From positions 3,832,001-3,896,000 of the forward strand of contig OY727099.1 of the NCBI GenBank assembly GCA_963402885.1: a stretch of DNA of 64,000 bases. Reading direction: 5' to 3'. The notes under the pieces were generated by a model. It was given only the letters and a program-made list of their open reading frames with translations, made no database searches and was not told the DNA's origin. Positions within the stretch are counted from its first letter, which is position 1; every line of letters starts with the position of its first letter. Shown one piece after another: positions 22,664 to 34,800 of the stretch. The DNA is from Antedon bifida (taxonomy: Eukaryota > Echinodermata > Crinoidea > Comatulida > Antedonidae). A program made the translations under genes and the position numbers.

Positions 22664-25600
22664 TTTAAAATATGCACCTTGGCTCTAATTAATCAAAATT
22701 AACGTTTGATCCGACTTCGGTAGCTACTACTCATCGAATACACAGGTTTATTCCAAACCACTTGTTTATAAATGTAATGCCTACCATCAATAGTTATTGA
22801 AAACTATTTTTTATAGTATGTTTAAATATTTATTAGTACGAAGCTAATGGCTGCGCATGTATAATGGCATGTTTGAATTATTCATATTATTTGGACCATT
22901 GTTTAACTTAATTCAAATACATGTAGCCTATTATATAAATATTAATAATAACAACAGCAGCCATTGTTCAATGCATGGTAGGATTACTCATAACTTAATT
23001 TATTGAACCTACCAGTATTGTAGTGGAAATTTAATTAATTTAAGCACAATTAAAACAAAGATATCTTTACCTTATAACTAAAAATGAATGTAGCATCTTA
23101 CATAATGAACTTTATTGTTTATTTTTCGTCTTTTTGGGTATTTTTTTTTTTTTTTTTTTTTTTTTATATATATAATTCGTTTTTATTCAGCATAAGCATA
23201 ACCAATGACTGGGAGTATATAGAATGGCCAGCAGGTCATACCAAGGCAATCTAACAACAGCAGTACACTATTTTTAGTCGCGTGGACGCGACTCTATAGT
23301 TCACTATGTCGGTCGGTCTGTCTGTCGGTCTGTCTGTCGGTCCGGTATCACTATGCTGTTGGCCTTGTTATAGTATATAATGATAAGGCAAGGTAACAAC
23401 AGGATGTTGAGCTCCAGAAATCAAATGGTTTATCTGTGGCTGCGACATGATCAGTTCCACGCCCCTACATCGCGCGCCGCGGAAAATATGTACATAGTAC
23501 AGTACTGTTGGTATTTGTCGCAGCCAGACATAGAACTCAAAGTCTGATACGAGTTCCTATCTTGGCAAGACGAGCTCAGTGTACTGTTAGATTGCCTTGG
23601 TCGTACTGAAGTAACTGGTATAGGCCTATACCCCGACGGGGACCACGGGACCACAATGGTTTGGGTACTAGGCATATTTGATATTCTCATGATTTGGGGT
23701 TTATCATAACATCGTATAGTGCCTATATGTACGTGATGTTATCTGTCGATGAAAAATTATCATTGTTATTATCCATGTTCAACAAAATGATAAATAATGT
23801 CAGCCAGAAACTGATAAATGTTAATCTTAACAGTAGTTCCGACTTGGAGAAACACATCAGTAATAAAAAAAAACAATAAATTCAAACAAAAATATCTTTT
23901 ATAAAAAACACACTATTTATTGAGTATCTGAAAACAATTGAATAATGAATTCTGCGTACAAAAAAATAATTAAAAATTATGACCGTTGATATAACAAATT
24001 GTTTTTACATGAAATAGATGTTCTATATCTATAATAATACAATGAGAAGGTCTCATTAAATAGTGCAAGGTAGATAATAAATGATACTAGGATTTACATT
24101 TTCTAATTCCGATAATGCGCATATTTTCTGCAATATGCATTAGGCCTAAAACCTTTTTTCAGGTGTAAATCATTGGTTGGTTGATCGAATATTAAGGCCT
24201 ACGGATTATGTAATAATAAGGGGTATATTTACTAATTAAATTATGCCTATTTTATAATGTAACTGCATGACTATATTAAATACAATATTTTATAATGGTA
24301 TGTGGTATATAGTAGCAGGCTATACAACCTCTCGCCATTGATTCAAGGTTTCGCAATTTTTGTATAGCCTATTGTGTTCTTTAATGAATATAAAATATAT
24401 TCGTTAAATATGACATTGTTTGATAATGCCTACCTTATTTTAAACAATTTACGACATACACTTTGTTATACAGTTTAAATAAAAACAAATTCACATTTTA
24501 AATTGTCAAATTGTTGATATTCAATACATGTGTATTATGATTCAATTGAAAACGACTATTAGAGTAAAGAAGAGTGTCTTTTTTTACAACAAGAAAAAAT
24601 AAAATGGAATATTTAAAAAAACTTAGACAATGTCGTTTTATCAATGCTCGATCTATTTTGTTGCTAATCTACATTATTTTTTTTCGATAACGAATGGCAA
24701 ATAGTAGTCTATTTATTGCCAGCTAAATTTCATAAAACCAGTCTAATGATATACACCTATAAAATAGTACATAATATAATGTATTATCCTTCGTAAATAT
24801 TGCCCTGAAATTGTCTATCTAAAATCTTATTTTACAGTAACATCTTTAAATTACGCACGACACTGTTTGTTGTGAAAAGATTACTATTGTATGTATTGTA
24901 ATGTGCCATCAACTCAGTACAGTGGCCTACCAGACACGTTATGTAATAATGGTACATAGATGTTTCATGTATGTATCATTGACATGATCGCATCCCGGCG
25001 CCTCGTACGATACGTGTGACACATATCAAAGAATGTGCCTATAACACAGTAAAACAGTATTGATACGGTACTGGATATGTGGGGTACATAATATGTAATG
25101 AGAATTGGGTGCCATGCCAGCAATGAAGAGGGAGGGAAGGGGTTTCCTGAGATGCACATGATAGGTCAGGTACCAACTACTGTCTGAATTACTACTTCGG
25201 CATACAAACTTTTGTTGTAGGCTACGTGAAGGACAGGCTACGTAAATGACCGGCTACTGTGTTGTTTAATAAATACTATTCAATCTACCTAGAATATACA
25301 TCCAATGCTTTTAGCATTTTGGGGCATTTTCCCATTTTCATTATATTATGATTTGGATCGAAATCAGAGAGTATGGTACTTGAGGTGGGGTAGGGTGTGG
25401 GGTGATTAAAGTAGTCCTATGTCGAGTTTGTGAACACATTTTATAAACATTGTTGAGCTTGGTACTGAGCAGTCCTGAAAGAATCAATGTGCTTAAATTG
25501 TTGCCATGTACCTGTAAATATAATAAAATATAGATGTTATGTATAGAAAACAAGTTGACATAATAGGTTGTGTTTGTTTATAAAGCTACAGAGTGCCAAT

Positions 25601-25782
25601 ATTATTATCACAATATTTGCATATTATTTGCATAAGAAAATAAAATATTCACTTTTCATTGCTAATTGGTCAACTTTCTATTTAGTTAGTTAGCCGTGGA
25701 TACTAACTCTTATATTCTCTCAAAAGAAATGTTTTGTGTGGTAAATATATAGAAAAAAACAGTAAACAAAATGTCGTCATAC
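22664..25782. other. Intergenic region between sulfotransferase and four-TM gene
   Basis: The left end should hold the sulfotransferase promoter, but no clear TATA box was found. A T homopolymer runs from about 23,141 to 23,165. A nested MITE is at 23,245-23,605. The rest is AT-rich without recognised genes; the right end should hold the 3'UTR of the four-TM gene. Confidence 0.55.
23245..23605. mobile_element. MITE with AAGGCAATCTAACAACAG ends, carrying a nested insert
   Basis: Outer inverted ends: AAGGCAATCTAACAACAG at the left and CTGTTAGATTGCCTT at the right. The interior contains inverted copies of GGCTGCGAC-type sequence. Inside, at about 23,276-23,345, sits the GTCGCGT hairpin and GGTC/TGTC repeat also found in intron 1 of paralogs B and C. 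A second copy of the outer element is in PSMC3 intron 6 (about 52,275-52,400). Confidence 0.6.
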
Positions 25783-28653
25783 CTAGTATTTGTATGGGCC
25801 TGGGTATCCTCCGTGTCCGTATCCCGGTTGTGGGTATCCATGTCCCTGTGAACATAAATCGCACAATAAATAATAGTTCAGCTTACAATTCGTAAAAAGA
25901 TGGCGTTTCATACATTATACTTATTTAATATTGTACAGTAATAATAAATGTACAGCCAAGTGATATCGTGTCTAAAAGTAATTGATCTTACTACATTCCA
26001 AATGTAATTAAATCGTACTTTGTTTAATATTAGTATGATGTGATTTTCTGGGGTGTTTCATTTTAGCGGGAAAGATCGACAGCATAATGGTATAACTGCA
26101 TGGGTTAAGTTCTTTATTTACAAAAGCCATTGACAACCTATCATTTCAAACATCTTGCAGGGAGATACCTCCCAGGAAAAACGTTGGACAAAATAATGCA
26201 GGCTTATTAATATTAGAAGAAAAGCATGCAAAAACGTACCGGTTGAATATGATAAATTACCGTCACGGTTGATTGATTGATTGATATTATTCGATATTCA
26301 TACACAAAAGTTAAAATATACAATGTACAAAAAGAATACCAGGATAACCCATTAAGTCGACAAATAAAATATAAACTTATTTCCAATAGGGTCCAATCCG
26401 TATTAACTGAAAAAGTGAGTGGTTGGCCCTAGTACAATATATCATTAAGTTGGACGCAGTAAAAATGGAAAAACAAGAAAATACATATAAGACAAGAACA
26501 CATCAAAAATCAATATTAAAAAATAACTTAATTAAACTGATATTCCAATCTGTTCATTATTAAAATATTCTTTAAGTTTTATTTTGAAGGTTGCATTATT
26601 TTGTATTGATTTGAGTGAATTGGGGAGCCTGTTCGGTTGACTCGACCGTAGAGGTAAATTTCATTGTAAAAAATTGAAAGTACTCACGCCAAATGGATCG
26701 ATGGCAACGCAGCATTCAGTAAAGAGTGAGATGATTATCAGGAGCAGCAGACTGACGAATATGAAGGTCAAGATGGTGTACATTTGGTCAATGTATTGCC
26801 AATCAGTGTCGTTTGCTGTTTGATCCAAGTAATCGTAAACATCATAGGTTACCAGAGCAATAGAAGCGCCAATGAGAACGAGTAAGAACAGGTTGGCTAT
26901 CATGGATATCCAAGCAACCTTTAATGATAGAAACGATAACATAATTTAAATGATTACACGTATCTTGTGGATGGCAAACTAAAATATTACATGATTAAAT
27001 CTATAAAAAAAAAACAGTTCTTAGGTTCTCGCAAAAGCTATAAAAGTTACGAGGTAATCTTGAAAGTGCCGAGGCAAGCTATGATATGACAGTGCCGATG
27101 CAAGGTTTGACAGAGTGCCGATGCGAGCTTTGTGACAGTGCCGATGCGAGCTTTGTGACAGTGCCGGTGCGAGCTGTGACAGTGCCGATGCGAGCTATGT
27201 CGGTACCGATTGCGAGCTATGACAGTACCGATTGCGAGCTATGACAGTACCGATTGCGAGCTATGACAGTACCGATTGCGAGCTATAGTACCGATTGCGA
27301 GCTATGACAGTACCGATTGCGAGCTATGACAGTACCGATTTCGAGCTATGACAGTCCCGATGCGAGCTATGACAGTGCCGATGCGAACTATGACAGTGTT
27401 GATGCGAGCTATGACAGTGCCGATGCGAACTATGACAGTGCCAATGCGAGCTATGACAGTGCCGATGCGAACTATGACAGTGCCGATGCGAGCTATGACA
27501 GTGCCGATGCGAGCTATGACAGTCCCGATGCGAACTATGACAGTGCCGATGCGAACTATGACAGTGCCGATGCGAGCTATGACAGTGCCGATGCGAGCTT
27601 TGACAGTACCAATTGCGAGCTAAGGCACAACAAAATGTTTAGTAAGCATACTTACAGATCGTTGACTTCTCTTTGCTGACATTTGTACACCAGAAATAAG
27701 GTTACCAACACCGACACCGGCGACCTAAAACCAAAATAAAATAAACCAACATTGCTTAAGCATAATTACGATATTATTAACAACGATCTGATTTGTTACT
27801 CGGTTCGACTTTCTTCAATTTCAGAAAACAAGTGAGTGAGCTACAGTTTAGAATAACACATCGCAAGCAAGGTTTTCCTTGGACGGTCAAAATCAAGAAT
27901 TGACGTAGGCCTACCCCTCTCTCCATCTATTACGCCCCTGTTAATTTACGTAGGTCTACCCCTCTCTCCATCTATTACGCCCCTGTTAATTTACGTAGGC
28001 CTACCCCTCTCTCCATCTATTACGCCCCTGTTCTTTAATCTGTTGAACAATCAACTTCTGACTTGTTTATATTACCATAGTGATGGTGATAATACTAACA
28101 TTCTAACAACTGATATGATTATAAAAAGTGGATTATAATGTTATGTCAACGATGACAATCTATGTCATAATTGAATAGGCCTAGTATACAGTAAGCACAA
28201 TAACTCAACAGTTCTTTTCACAAAATACGTGGTGTACCGCAAACTTTATATCAACACAATAATATTTATTACCAATAACCCAGCAAATGCAATTAATGGT
28301 GAGACTCCGTGATCAGCCGTCGATGTACTCAAGTACAGAATCATTTCCAGGCCTATGATGACAATAAGCATTCCCGACACCACCATGGTACCACCTGTAA
28401 ACAAGGTGAATGTTTGACGAATTGACATCTTCATCTTACTTCCTGAGTATGGTGGGGGTACAAAATTTCTGTAAAAAAAATGTATTAGGTTGACAATCAA
28501 ATCAAATCAAATACAATGAAAAAGTACAATAAAAAAGAAACAATGATCGTGGTATGACAGGCACATTCACTGATATTAATATATTATAATAAAATGTGCA
28601 GATATTTTCTCTTACCGTTCACGTGAAAACATTTCAATATGTTGATTCATCAT
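25783..28653 (-). CDS. Four-transmembrane protein with proline/glycine-rich tail, MS4A/CD20-like topology
   Basis: Five exons on the minus strand (28,653-28,616; 28,468-28,273; 27,724-27,656; 26,918-26,688; 25,845-25,783) join in frame to 198 residues. Four hydrophobic spans are visible at about residues 35-59, 68-92, 103-128 and 145-170, with a small loop between 1 and 2 and a larger acidic loop between 3 and 4 (DYLDQTANDTDWQ). The N-terminal cytosolic part has a PPPY motif (residues 17-20), a possible WW-domain ligand. The 20-residue tail is encoded by its own exon and is rich in GYP, GHG and PGP. Topology and tail resemble MS4A/TMEM176-like or other small tetraspan proteins, but the family cannot be fixed by eye. 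An alternative start is the next codon, also ATG. Function unknown; membrane protein. Confidence 0.75.
27040..27625. repeat. 21/22-bp minisatellite in intron 3 of the four-TM gene
   Basis: About 27 units of GACAGTGCCGATGCGAGCTAT (written here as GACAGTGCC + GATGCGAGCTAT). The left part has a 22-bp variant (GACAGTACC + GATTGCGAGCTAT) and the right part a 21-bp variant alternating GAGCTAT and GAACTAT. Because 21 is a multiple of three, long open frames appear (MTVPMRA and YDSADAS heptads), but the block lies between two well-supported exons and is most likely non-coding. Confidence 0.9.
27903..28031. repeat. 45-bp tandem repeat, three copies
   Basis: Units begin at 27,903, 27,948 and 27,993 with ACGTAGG(C/T)CTACCCCTC and differ by one or two bases, so the triplication is recent. 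It lies in intron 2 of the four-TM gene. Confidence 0.85.
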
Positions 28654-29030
28654 TTTCTTTTAAACGTTTAGTGTGTCTATCTATTTTAAGTGCTGTGTTG
28701 TATGTGTAATCATTACAAGGTTGTGTTCTGTCAGAGCGTGAACTAGGCATACTTGGCGATTGTCTTTATAACAATTGCACCTTTTGTAATTATAATTTAT
28801 GGCATGCATCGAATGAATAGAAGAAAGCATTGAATAAAATCGCAATGGAGAAACGTCTTCATTGCGTAAAGAATTTCATTGATAAAATCAGATACGAATT
28901 TGACTAGTCAGTTATCCATGTTAACAACCGTCGGGGTTTTTTTAAAACTAGATAGGTACTAGGCATACGTACGACCTAAAATAGACCATTAAAACATTAA
29001 TCACGAAGAGAGAAATTAAATACTGCATTT

Positions 29031-29310
29031 ATAGGCCCATTTATACTAGGACGATTACAACCGACGATAAAATAAAAAAGTTGTCATTCTAGAACAGTGT
29101 GATTGTCTTTAATTATAATGGTTCAATACAATGACGCCATGATCAATAAGAACAATACAACCGTATCGTCGCGTCACGATATTGCTCTTGCTAATCATTA
29201 CGTCATTCATTTGATTGGACTATGGCAGCATAAGATTATCTAATAGTAGCATTTTTAGATTTCATTTGTTTTATGTATCTGTAAGTATCGTCCTAATGTA
29301 AGTGGGCCTT
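29031..29310. mobile_element. MITE with AGGCCCATTTATACTAGGACGA ends
   Basis: Left end AGGCCCATTTATACTAGGAC and right end GTCCTAATGTAAGTGGGCCT are imperfect inverted repeats about 280 bp apart, with a second inner complementarity (TCATT...ATCA words). Related single ends occur at about 19,757 and 56,697. No coding capacity. Confidence 0.6.
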
Positions 29311-29857
29311 TTATATATACTATTAGCCTATATATTTTCCACAAAATAATTTCATTCATTCCTTATTTTATATAATTTACATAACTTAAATAACTATATT
29401 CTGAAGCTTGAGTCTAGAAGTCGATTAAAGTTGAATTAGTCGGTCTCGCAGTATTTATGAAAAAAACTTTAGAAAGCATTCGAAAACTACATACATATTT
29501 CACTAGCTATCACCTCAGTACCTAATCAACAACTGGAAGCTGTCTACATGGTCCGTGACTACACTATTCCGTCATCCACCCATGTTCACTGTTGACGTTA
29601 TTTACAGAATTGATTTTCGTTATTTAATATTTTCTTTTCACTGAATGTATAGTTACGTTGAGATACTATTAGTATACTGAAATAACTGAAATGATGCGTT
29701 TGTGTGAATGGACAATATAGGCCGTAGCCTTTTAATAATATCAATTTTTTAAATTTTATAAAGACTTTTATTTGGCTACTTAACTGACTTGTAAAAAAAC
29801 GTACTGATACACTTATTATATTAAAGATATTTTCCCTCTGAAACAATAAGTTTTAAC

Positions 29858-30080
29858 AAATATGTTGTTATTGTCATCACATAATAGTTATTCACTTTGA
29901 CCAAAAACTGGATCGAAAAAAATGATTTACCTGAAGAAAAAAAATGTATTTTAAAGCAACAAATACTGAAATTGTCTTTTCAGACAATGGGTTTTGGTTA
30001 AAATTAACCGTTTTTTTGTCTATTTTAAGTGAAATCATTATGTTTGTTGTTTTTTTTTCTACAAAAACTGCAAAATAGTC
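29858..30080. mobile_element. MITE copy related to 53,690-53,974
   Basis: Shares CACTTTGACCAAAAACTGGATCGAAAAAAAT-type sequence, a TGGGTTTTGGTTAAAATTAACC segment and an ATTTTAAGTGAAAT segment with the element in PSMC3 intron 9, in the opposite orientation. Ends are eroded. Confidence 0.55.
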
Positions 30081-31758
30081 TATTAAAAGTCTTCTTTTGT
30101 TTTGAGGGGGGGGGGGGGGGGGTGGGAATACAACTTTAACAATTGGTAACATTCGAGTACTTGGTTAAAATTATTCGTCCTCATGCTTAACTATATCATA
30201 TAGTATAGAGTTATAGAAATAGAGTGACCATTAGAAAATATAATTTAAAATAGACTAACGAGAATAGAGAAAAATAATAAGATGTCGTTTCTATTACGTT
30301 GTGTAGCAAACTACAGTCTGTATCTAAAGTATAAAGTAAAACGTATTATACCTGTCGTGTATATAACGGTCCATACGATCTGCATATGCAGATTTCTTGA
30401 ACGACCACTCCGACATAAAGGTTACAATACTATCAAGAATTACAGTTTAAAGAAATCCCAATTAGATACAATTCACCAAGATATTAGGGACAGTTTTAAG
30501 TATCCGATACGACTGTCATGTTTGCCTTTCCTTCAACATTGACAAATCGTATTCAACAACCGCTTGTTGTATATATTTCGCTTTTGGATGCACAATTATA
30601 ATTTCTATAGAAAAGCATATCGATTTTACCGTATATGTGAAAGGGAAGATACTATAAAATATCGATGGCTTCGAAATAGAGTACTAAGGGTCGGAGTTTA
30701 CGTTTTGTTATTATGCAATGAGGTGTAGAAACAAACCAGAATATATATAGAGTAGGTCTATGAGTACGCACTAAATCGGTCTACAAATAGCTTCATAGTT
30801 ATGCCACAAGAGTCGCGTATATTAAATTGAAATGTGTTTGAATTCTTTGTATCTGCTTGAGAACCCAACGGAACTAAAACTAAAGATACTGTTAAGTTAG
30901 CAGACTGTAATTTAGAAATAAGTTATATCATAGAGATAATAATATCTCTATGGTTATATCAGGGAGATGTAAAATATCTCCTGCAGTATAATTATTATTG
31001 AACAATAACATGTCAGGGAGGATCGGTGCGTGTCATAAGTGATCACACTGGGCGTAGAATACGAAAACGCCCACAATATTCAATTAGGAACTATTCAAAG
31101 GTATTCAACCTTAAAAATTTGAATTATTTTATACTGCATTTTTTGACAGCTCATTGTTTTTCTTGGTGGTTTTAGTTTTTAAACTTCAAGTATAGAAATT
31201 AAGTTTCAATTTATTTATATGTCAATTAAAAAATGTAATGTTTACGGTATACTCCAGGTAAGTAAGTTTGTAGTAAATAAAGTTGAGAATGTTTCGGTTG
31301 TTTTACAATAAGTATATGGAATACAAAGTATATTCCGGTATATCTTTATTTTGAAAAAATGACACAAGCAACCACTGGCTGAAACCGTAGTCATACATCA
31401 TAAGCCGACATGATAAATAGGTAAATAATAAAATATAAGAAAAAAATCACACCATCAGATACAGATCTTTTATTATCCTACATCAAAACATCATTTACAA
31501 AACTTCTTTTAACGTGACGTAGAAAGCAAAAGCAACATTATAATGATTATGATGATAATAGTGATTGGTTCATAATTTAACCATAGTTAACTAGTTTTCT
31601 AACATCTAAATCTCCAAACACAATGATAATTGTCATTTTGTCTTTATTGTGTCTATCCTTTCCTGTTAACAACCATTTTTATGTGGCAGGGCCTAGGCCT
31701 CCTACTATCGGACCTTGACAAGCTATGCTAGGATACTATACACCGCATTTAATTACAC

Positions 31759-31898
31759 TTAATCCACTTTAACAAAAGCATAGAAACGTTCATTGTTGCT
31801 GTCTTTGGGATTTATCTCATGGTTCACCACTTTCAGATATTCTGAAGTTGGATTTTTCATGAATCCTCCATTGTTATTTTTTGGCATTTGTCGACGAC
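31759..31898 (-). CDS. Putative last coding exon of an unidentified gene
   Basis: On the minus strand a CTACTAG acceptor is followed by 140 bp of open frame: 46 codons after two bases of a split codon, ending at TAA (31,761-31,759). The peptide starts RRQMPKNNNGGFMKNPTSE and continues YLKVVNHEINPKDSNNERF, then YAFVKVD. Its composition is far less AT-biased than the chance frames nearby, and a polyadenylation-type signal (AATAAA, minus strand) lies about 290 bp beyond the stop at about 31,470. I found no upstream exon that I could join with confidence in 31.9-37 kb, and no family is recognised. It could be a small gene with tiny upstream exons or the tail of a larger one. Confidence 0.45.
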
Positions 31899-34800
31899 CT
31901 AGTAGAAATAAATAATATGTACCCGCGCGTTTAAACGTTGATGTGGTGCTATTTGTGTACGCGCGCGTAAAACTTTGTATCGCTTAATAACACTTTGCTT
32001 CTTGTTTTTTTTAGCTTCATTGTCTTGAGTGTACATTGACGTACAATAAGACCATGCTATTCATTTTACTTTTATTTCGGATGCGTAAAATCAATTACAT
32101 TACATAAGAAAAAACAAGTTTAAATTAAAAAGGCAAACATACACACACACAAAAAGACACCGGGATCAGATCAGGATCTCCATCATTTTGTAATGAAGCT
32201 TGGATGATTCAAATGATGATACCATAATACATTATCTCATTTTCGCTAGCAAACATTCTCTGTCACTAAAATAATTTAATTTTAATGTACTTTAAATGGG
32301 TTGGACTGGGTGAAACGAGTGTGTTAACTCGAAAAGCTTGGATATTTCCTTTACATCAATTTCGCGTGATTGGGAACTTTCATCATCTTAGTGGAAGTAC
32401 ACTACACTTATCTGTATTAGGCCTATGTCATAATCAAACAATAACCAATGAGATCGTCTTGCCGAGAACTAGTAAGAAAGTATAACTGTTTTTAACTACT
32501 GCGAAGTAGCTTTGCATCAGACATCTGACCAATATAGTAGGCCTAAACCATTTTATACATTAAAAAACATTCCTGTATTACTATAACTGCCTGATGGATT
32601 CAAAGCAGTATTGTTATACGTAAAAGTTTATCTCTGAACTCCGTAGATATATATCAATATTAAACAAATCCAAAGGCAAAATACTGAAAAAATGACAATG
32701 CTGTGGGTATCAGTGGCTGAATCTCAATGGAGATACAAAAAAAAAGCGAAAAGATAAAAAACGATAAAATAAAACAGCCAGAAAAGTTAGCGGGCAACAC
32801 TAGCCATTCATCAATATTATTAATATTAAACAATATACAACAATATTTGTCCAAAACAGTATGAACAGGGGGCGAAACGAACACATACAGTATAGTCCGC
32901 AGTACGTTAGTTTAAATTTTAAAATGACAGCTGCCAATACCAATTTCACAAATACTAATTTATAAGACGAAAAAAAGCTTGATGGAATGCTAAAGCAGTG
33001 TGTATGAAAAAGTTAAAAAATCGTACTTACCAAATAAAAAAACCCGTGTATACTACCAAACTTTTAGTGGAATACCGCCTAATGGTACATGTATTCACAA
33101 AATGGTTGAATGAGCTACCTCGCCCTAACCCTCAATCAGAAAGAATGTAAGTGCACGAAAGAAGAAAAGACCCAAAGTACCGTGAACCATTTAACTACAG
33201 ATCACACGATCGGGGGTGTTACATCTATGGAATTAAGTTGGCAGTTTTCATTGACAACGATCTCCCGTGATTTACCATACAATGAAGTGGTTATTGCCCA
33301 ACGGTATTTACAAAGCCATTTTAAGGAATGTTAATTTTACAAACCTTATAGAAAAAGAAAATCCCAGATGTACAATCTCATACAATGCATTGCCATAAAA
33401 AATACTGTAAAATATCCCTAAGGCTAATACCTCTATTTATAAAATGTAAGTAAAAACATACAAAAAAAAACCACTAGTATTTGTTGTTCTTGTAAGTAGA
33501 CACCTGCAGAATATGCTAATTAGTCTTAGTTATAATAGACTCTAACGTCGTTGTTATATTGTTGTGTGAATAAAGCTATACCGTGTTGAGTATACTGTGT
33601 TCTTATATTAGTGTTAAAACATTCATAAAAACAGCATCGTTATTCTATCAAAGCACATATTTTTATAATAGTTACTTCCCCGTAATACACAGAGTTAAGT
33701 TCTGTTGATTTAGTGTCGCTTGATGCTTTGTTACACCTTCATAGGTTCACTGATCATTCAAAAAAGATTTTCTTGTATTTATTCAATCAACTTTCAAACA
33801 ATTAATTCTTCAGGCGTTTGGAATTCCGCCAATTCTATTTCATTGTAAATTGCAGAGAGTAGGAGTTTCAACATTAACTACGGGGCGCCGCGACACACTA
33901 CTTCACAAGGTAACAGGTATAGTGTATCGAACGGCGCCCCGTGTCAGATAGTTTTTATCTCAGTGAACTTATGTCTTCACACAATGAATGTAAGAAAGAA
34001 AGTTGTGGGTATAGGCATGGCCTTTTTAATATGAAACAATTAAATTAAATTCTCTGCATAAATGTATTATTGAACGAGAACGCCACAAACTTTCAGAATC
34101 AGGGATGTCAATTCACCCTTCCTTTAGAACACCACTACCAAGGGTACATTAATCTCGAATTGAACGAGAGGAATTGTTTTAACACTACGGTCAACATCTA
34201 TGATTGGGACACAAATTTTGTTCAGATCCCGAAAAGTTTCCTTAATAGAGGTTCTACTGTATTAATATCCGTTGTTGTTTCGTTTGATTCAAATTCAAAT
34301 ATATAACAGGAATGTTAGGAATTGTCACTTTCTTTTAGTCAACAAACCATATCACAACTAGGTTGAAAGACAAAGTTGAGACTAAGTACATTGTGATCAA
34401 CTGGGTGCGACAAGTTGTTATTGTATTGTTGTATTACTATTAAACACGGATGGATTACAATGCATTGATAGAATAATTAGACCTATGTGTCATAGGCTGA
34501 TACACCCAGATACACTGCCTAGCTCGTTTTGTAACTGTCACAATAGAAACACGTCACACCTCTTTAAAGGGTAACTCCGAGTTTAAAATTTAAAAAAATG
34601 TTTTTCACCCCACTTTTTTGTAATAATCAATTACAAGTACACAGGAAAATACTATTTTTTATTAGAAAATACCCGGTTGCGTTTTTAAGTCATTCTTATC
34701 TTGTGAACATTATAAAAAAGCCCCGGCCGCGATTTTTCTTTTCGTACATAAGTTGGGTACACCTTATGTGAAAGATGGCCGACCTACTTCCTAAATATAA

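Larger units (their letters stand above)
28654..31758. other. Intergenic region upstream of the four-TM gene
   Basis: Contains a MITE with inverted ends (29,031-29,310), a copy of the 53.7-kb MITE family (29,858-30,080) and a G homopolymer (about 30,105-30,122). A plus-strand open frame of 86 codons at 30,282-30,542 has no recognisable domain and is not called. The right end (31,453-31,758) probably holds the 3'UTR of the minus-strand gene whose last exon follows; minus-strand AATAAA occurs at about 31,470. Confidence 0.5.

Noticed and set aside
27317-27679. 120- and 91-codon plus-strand frames of MTVPMRA/YDSADAS repeats
   Set aside because: Produced by the 21-bp period of a minisatellite inside an intron of an intact minus-strand gene; no start context or splice partner.
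30282-30542. 86-codon plus-strand frame
   Set aside because: ATG-led and open but without recognisable domain, neighbours or splice context; length is within chance for this composition.
34071-34306. Open frame with LPLEHHYQGYINLEL and YDWDTNFVQIPKSFL
   Set aside because: Coding-like composition but no ATG and no clear acceptor/donor; not enough to call an exon.
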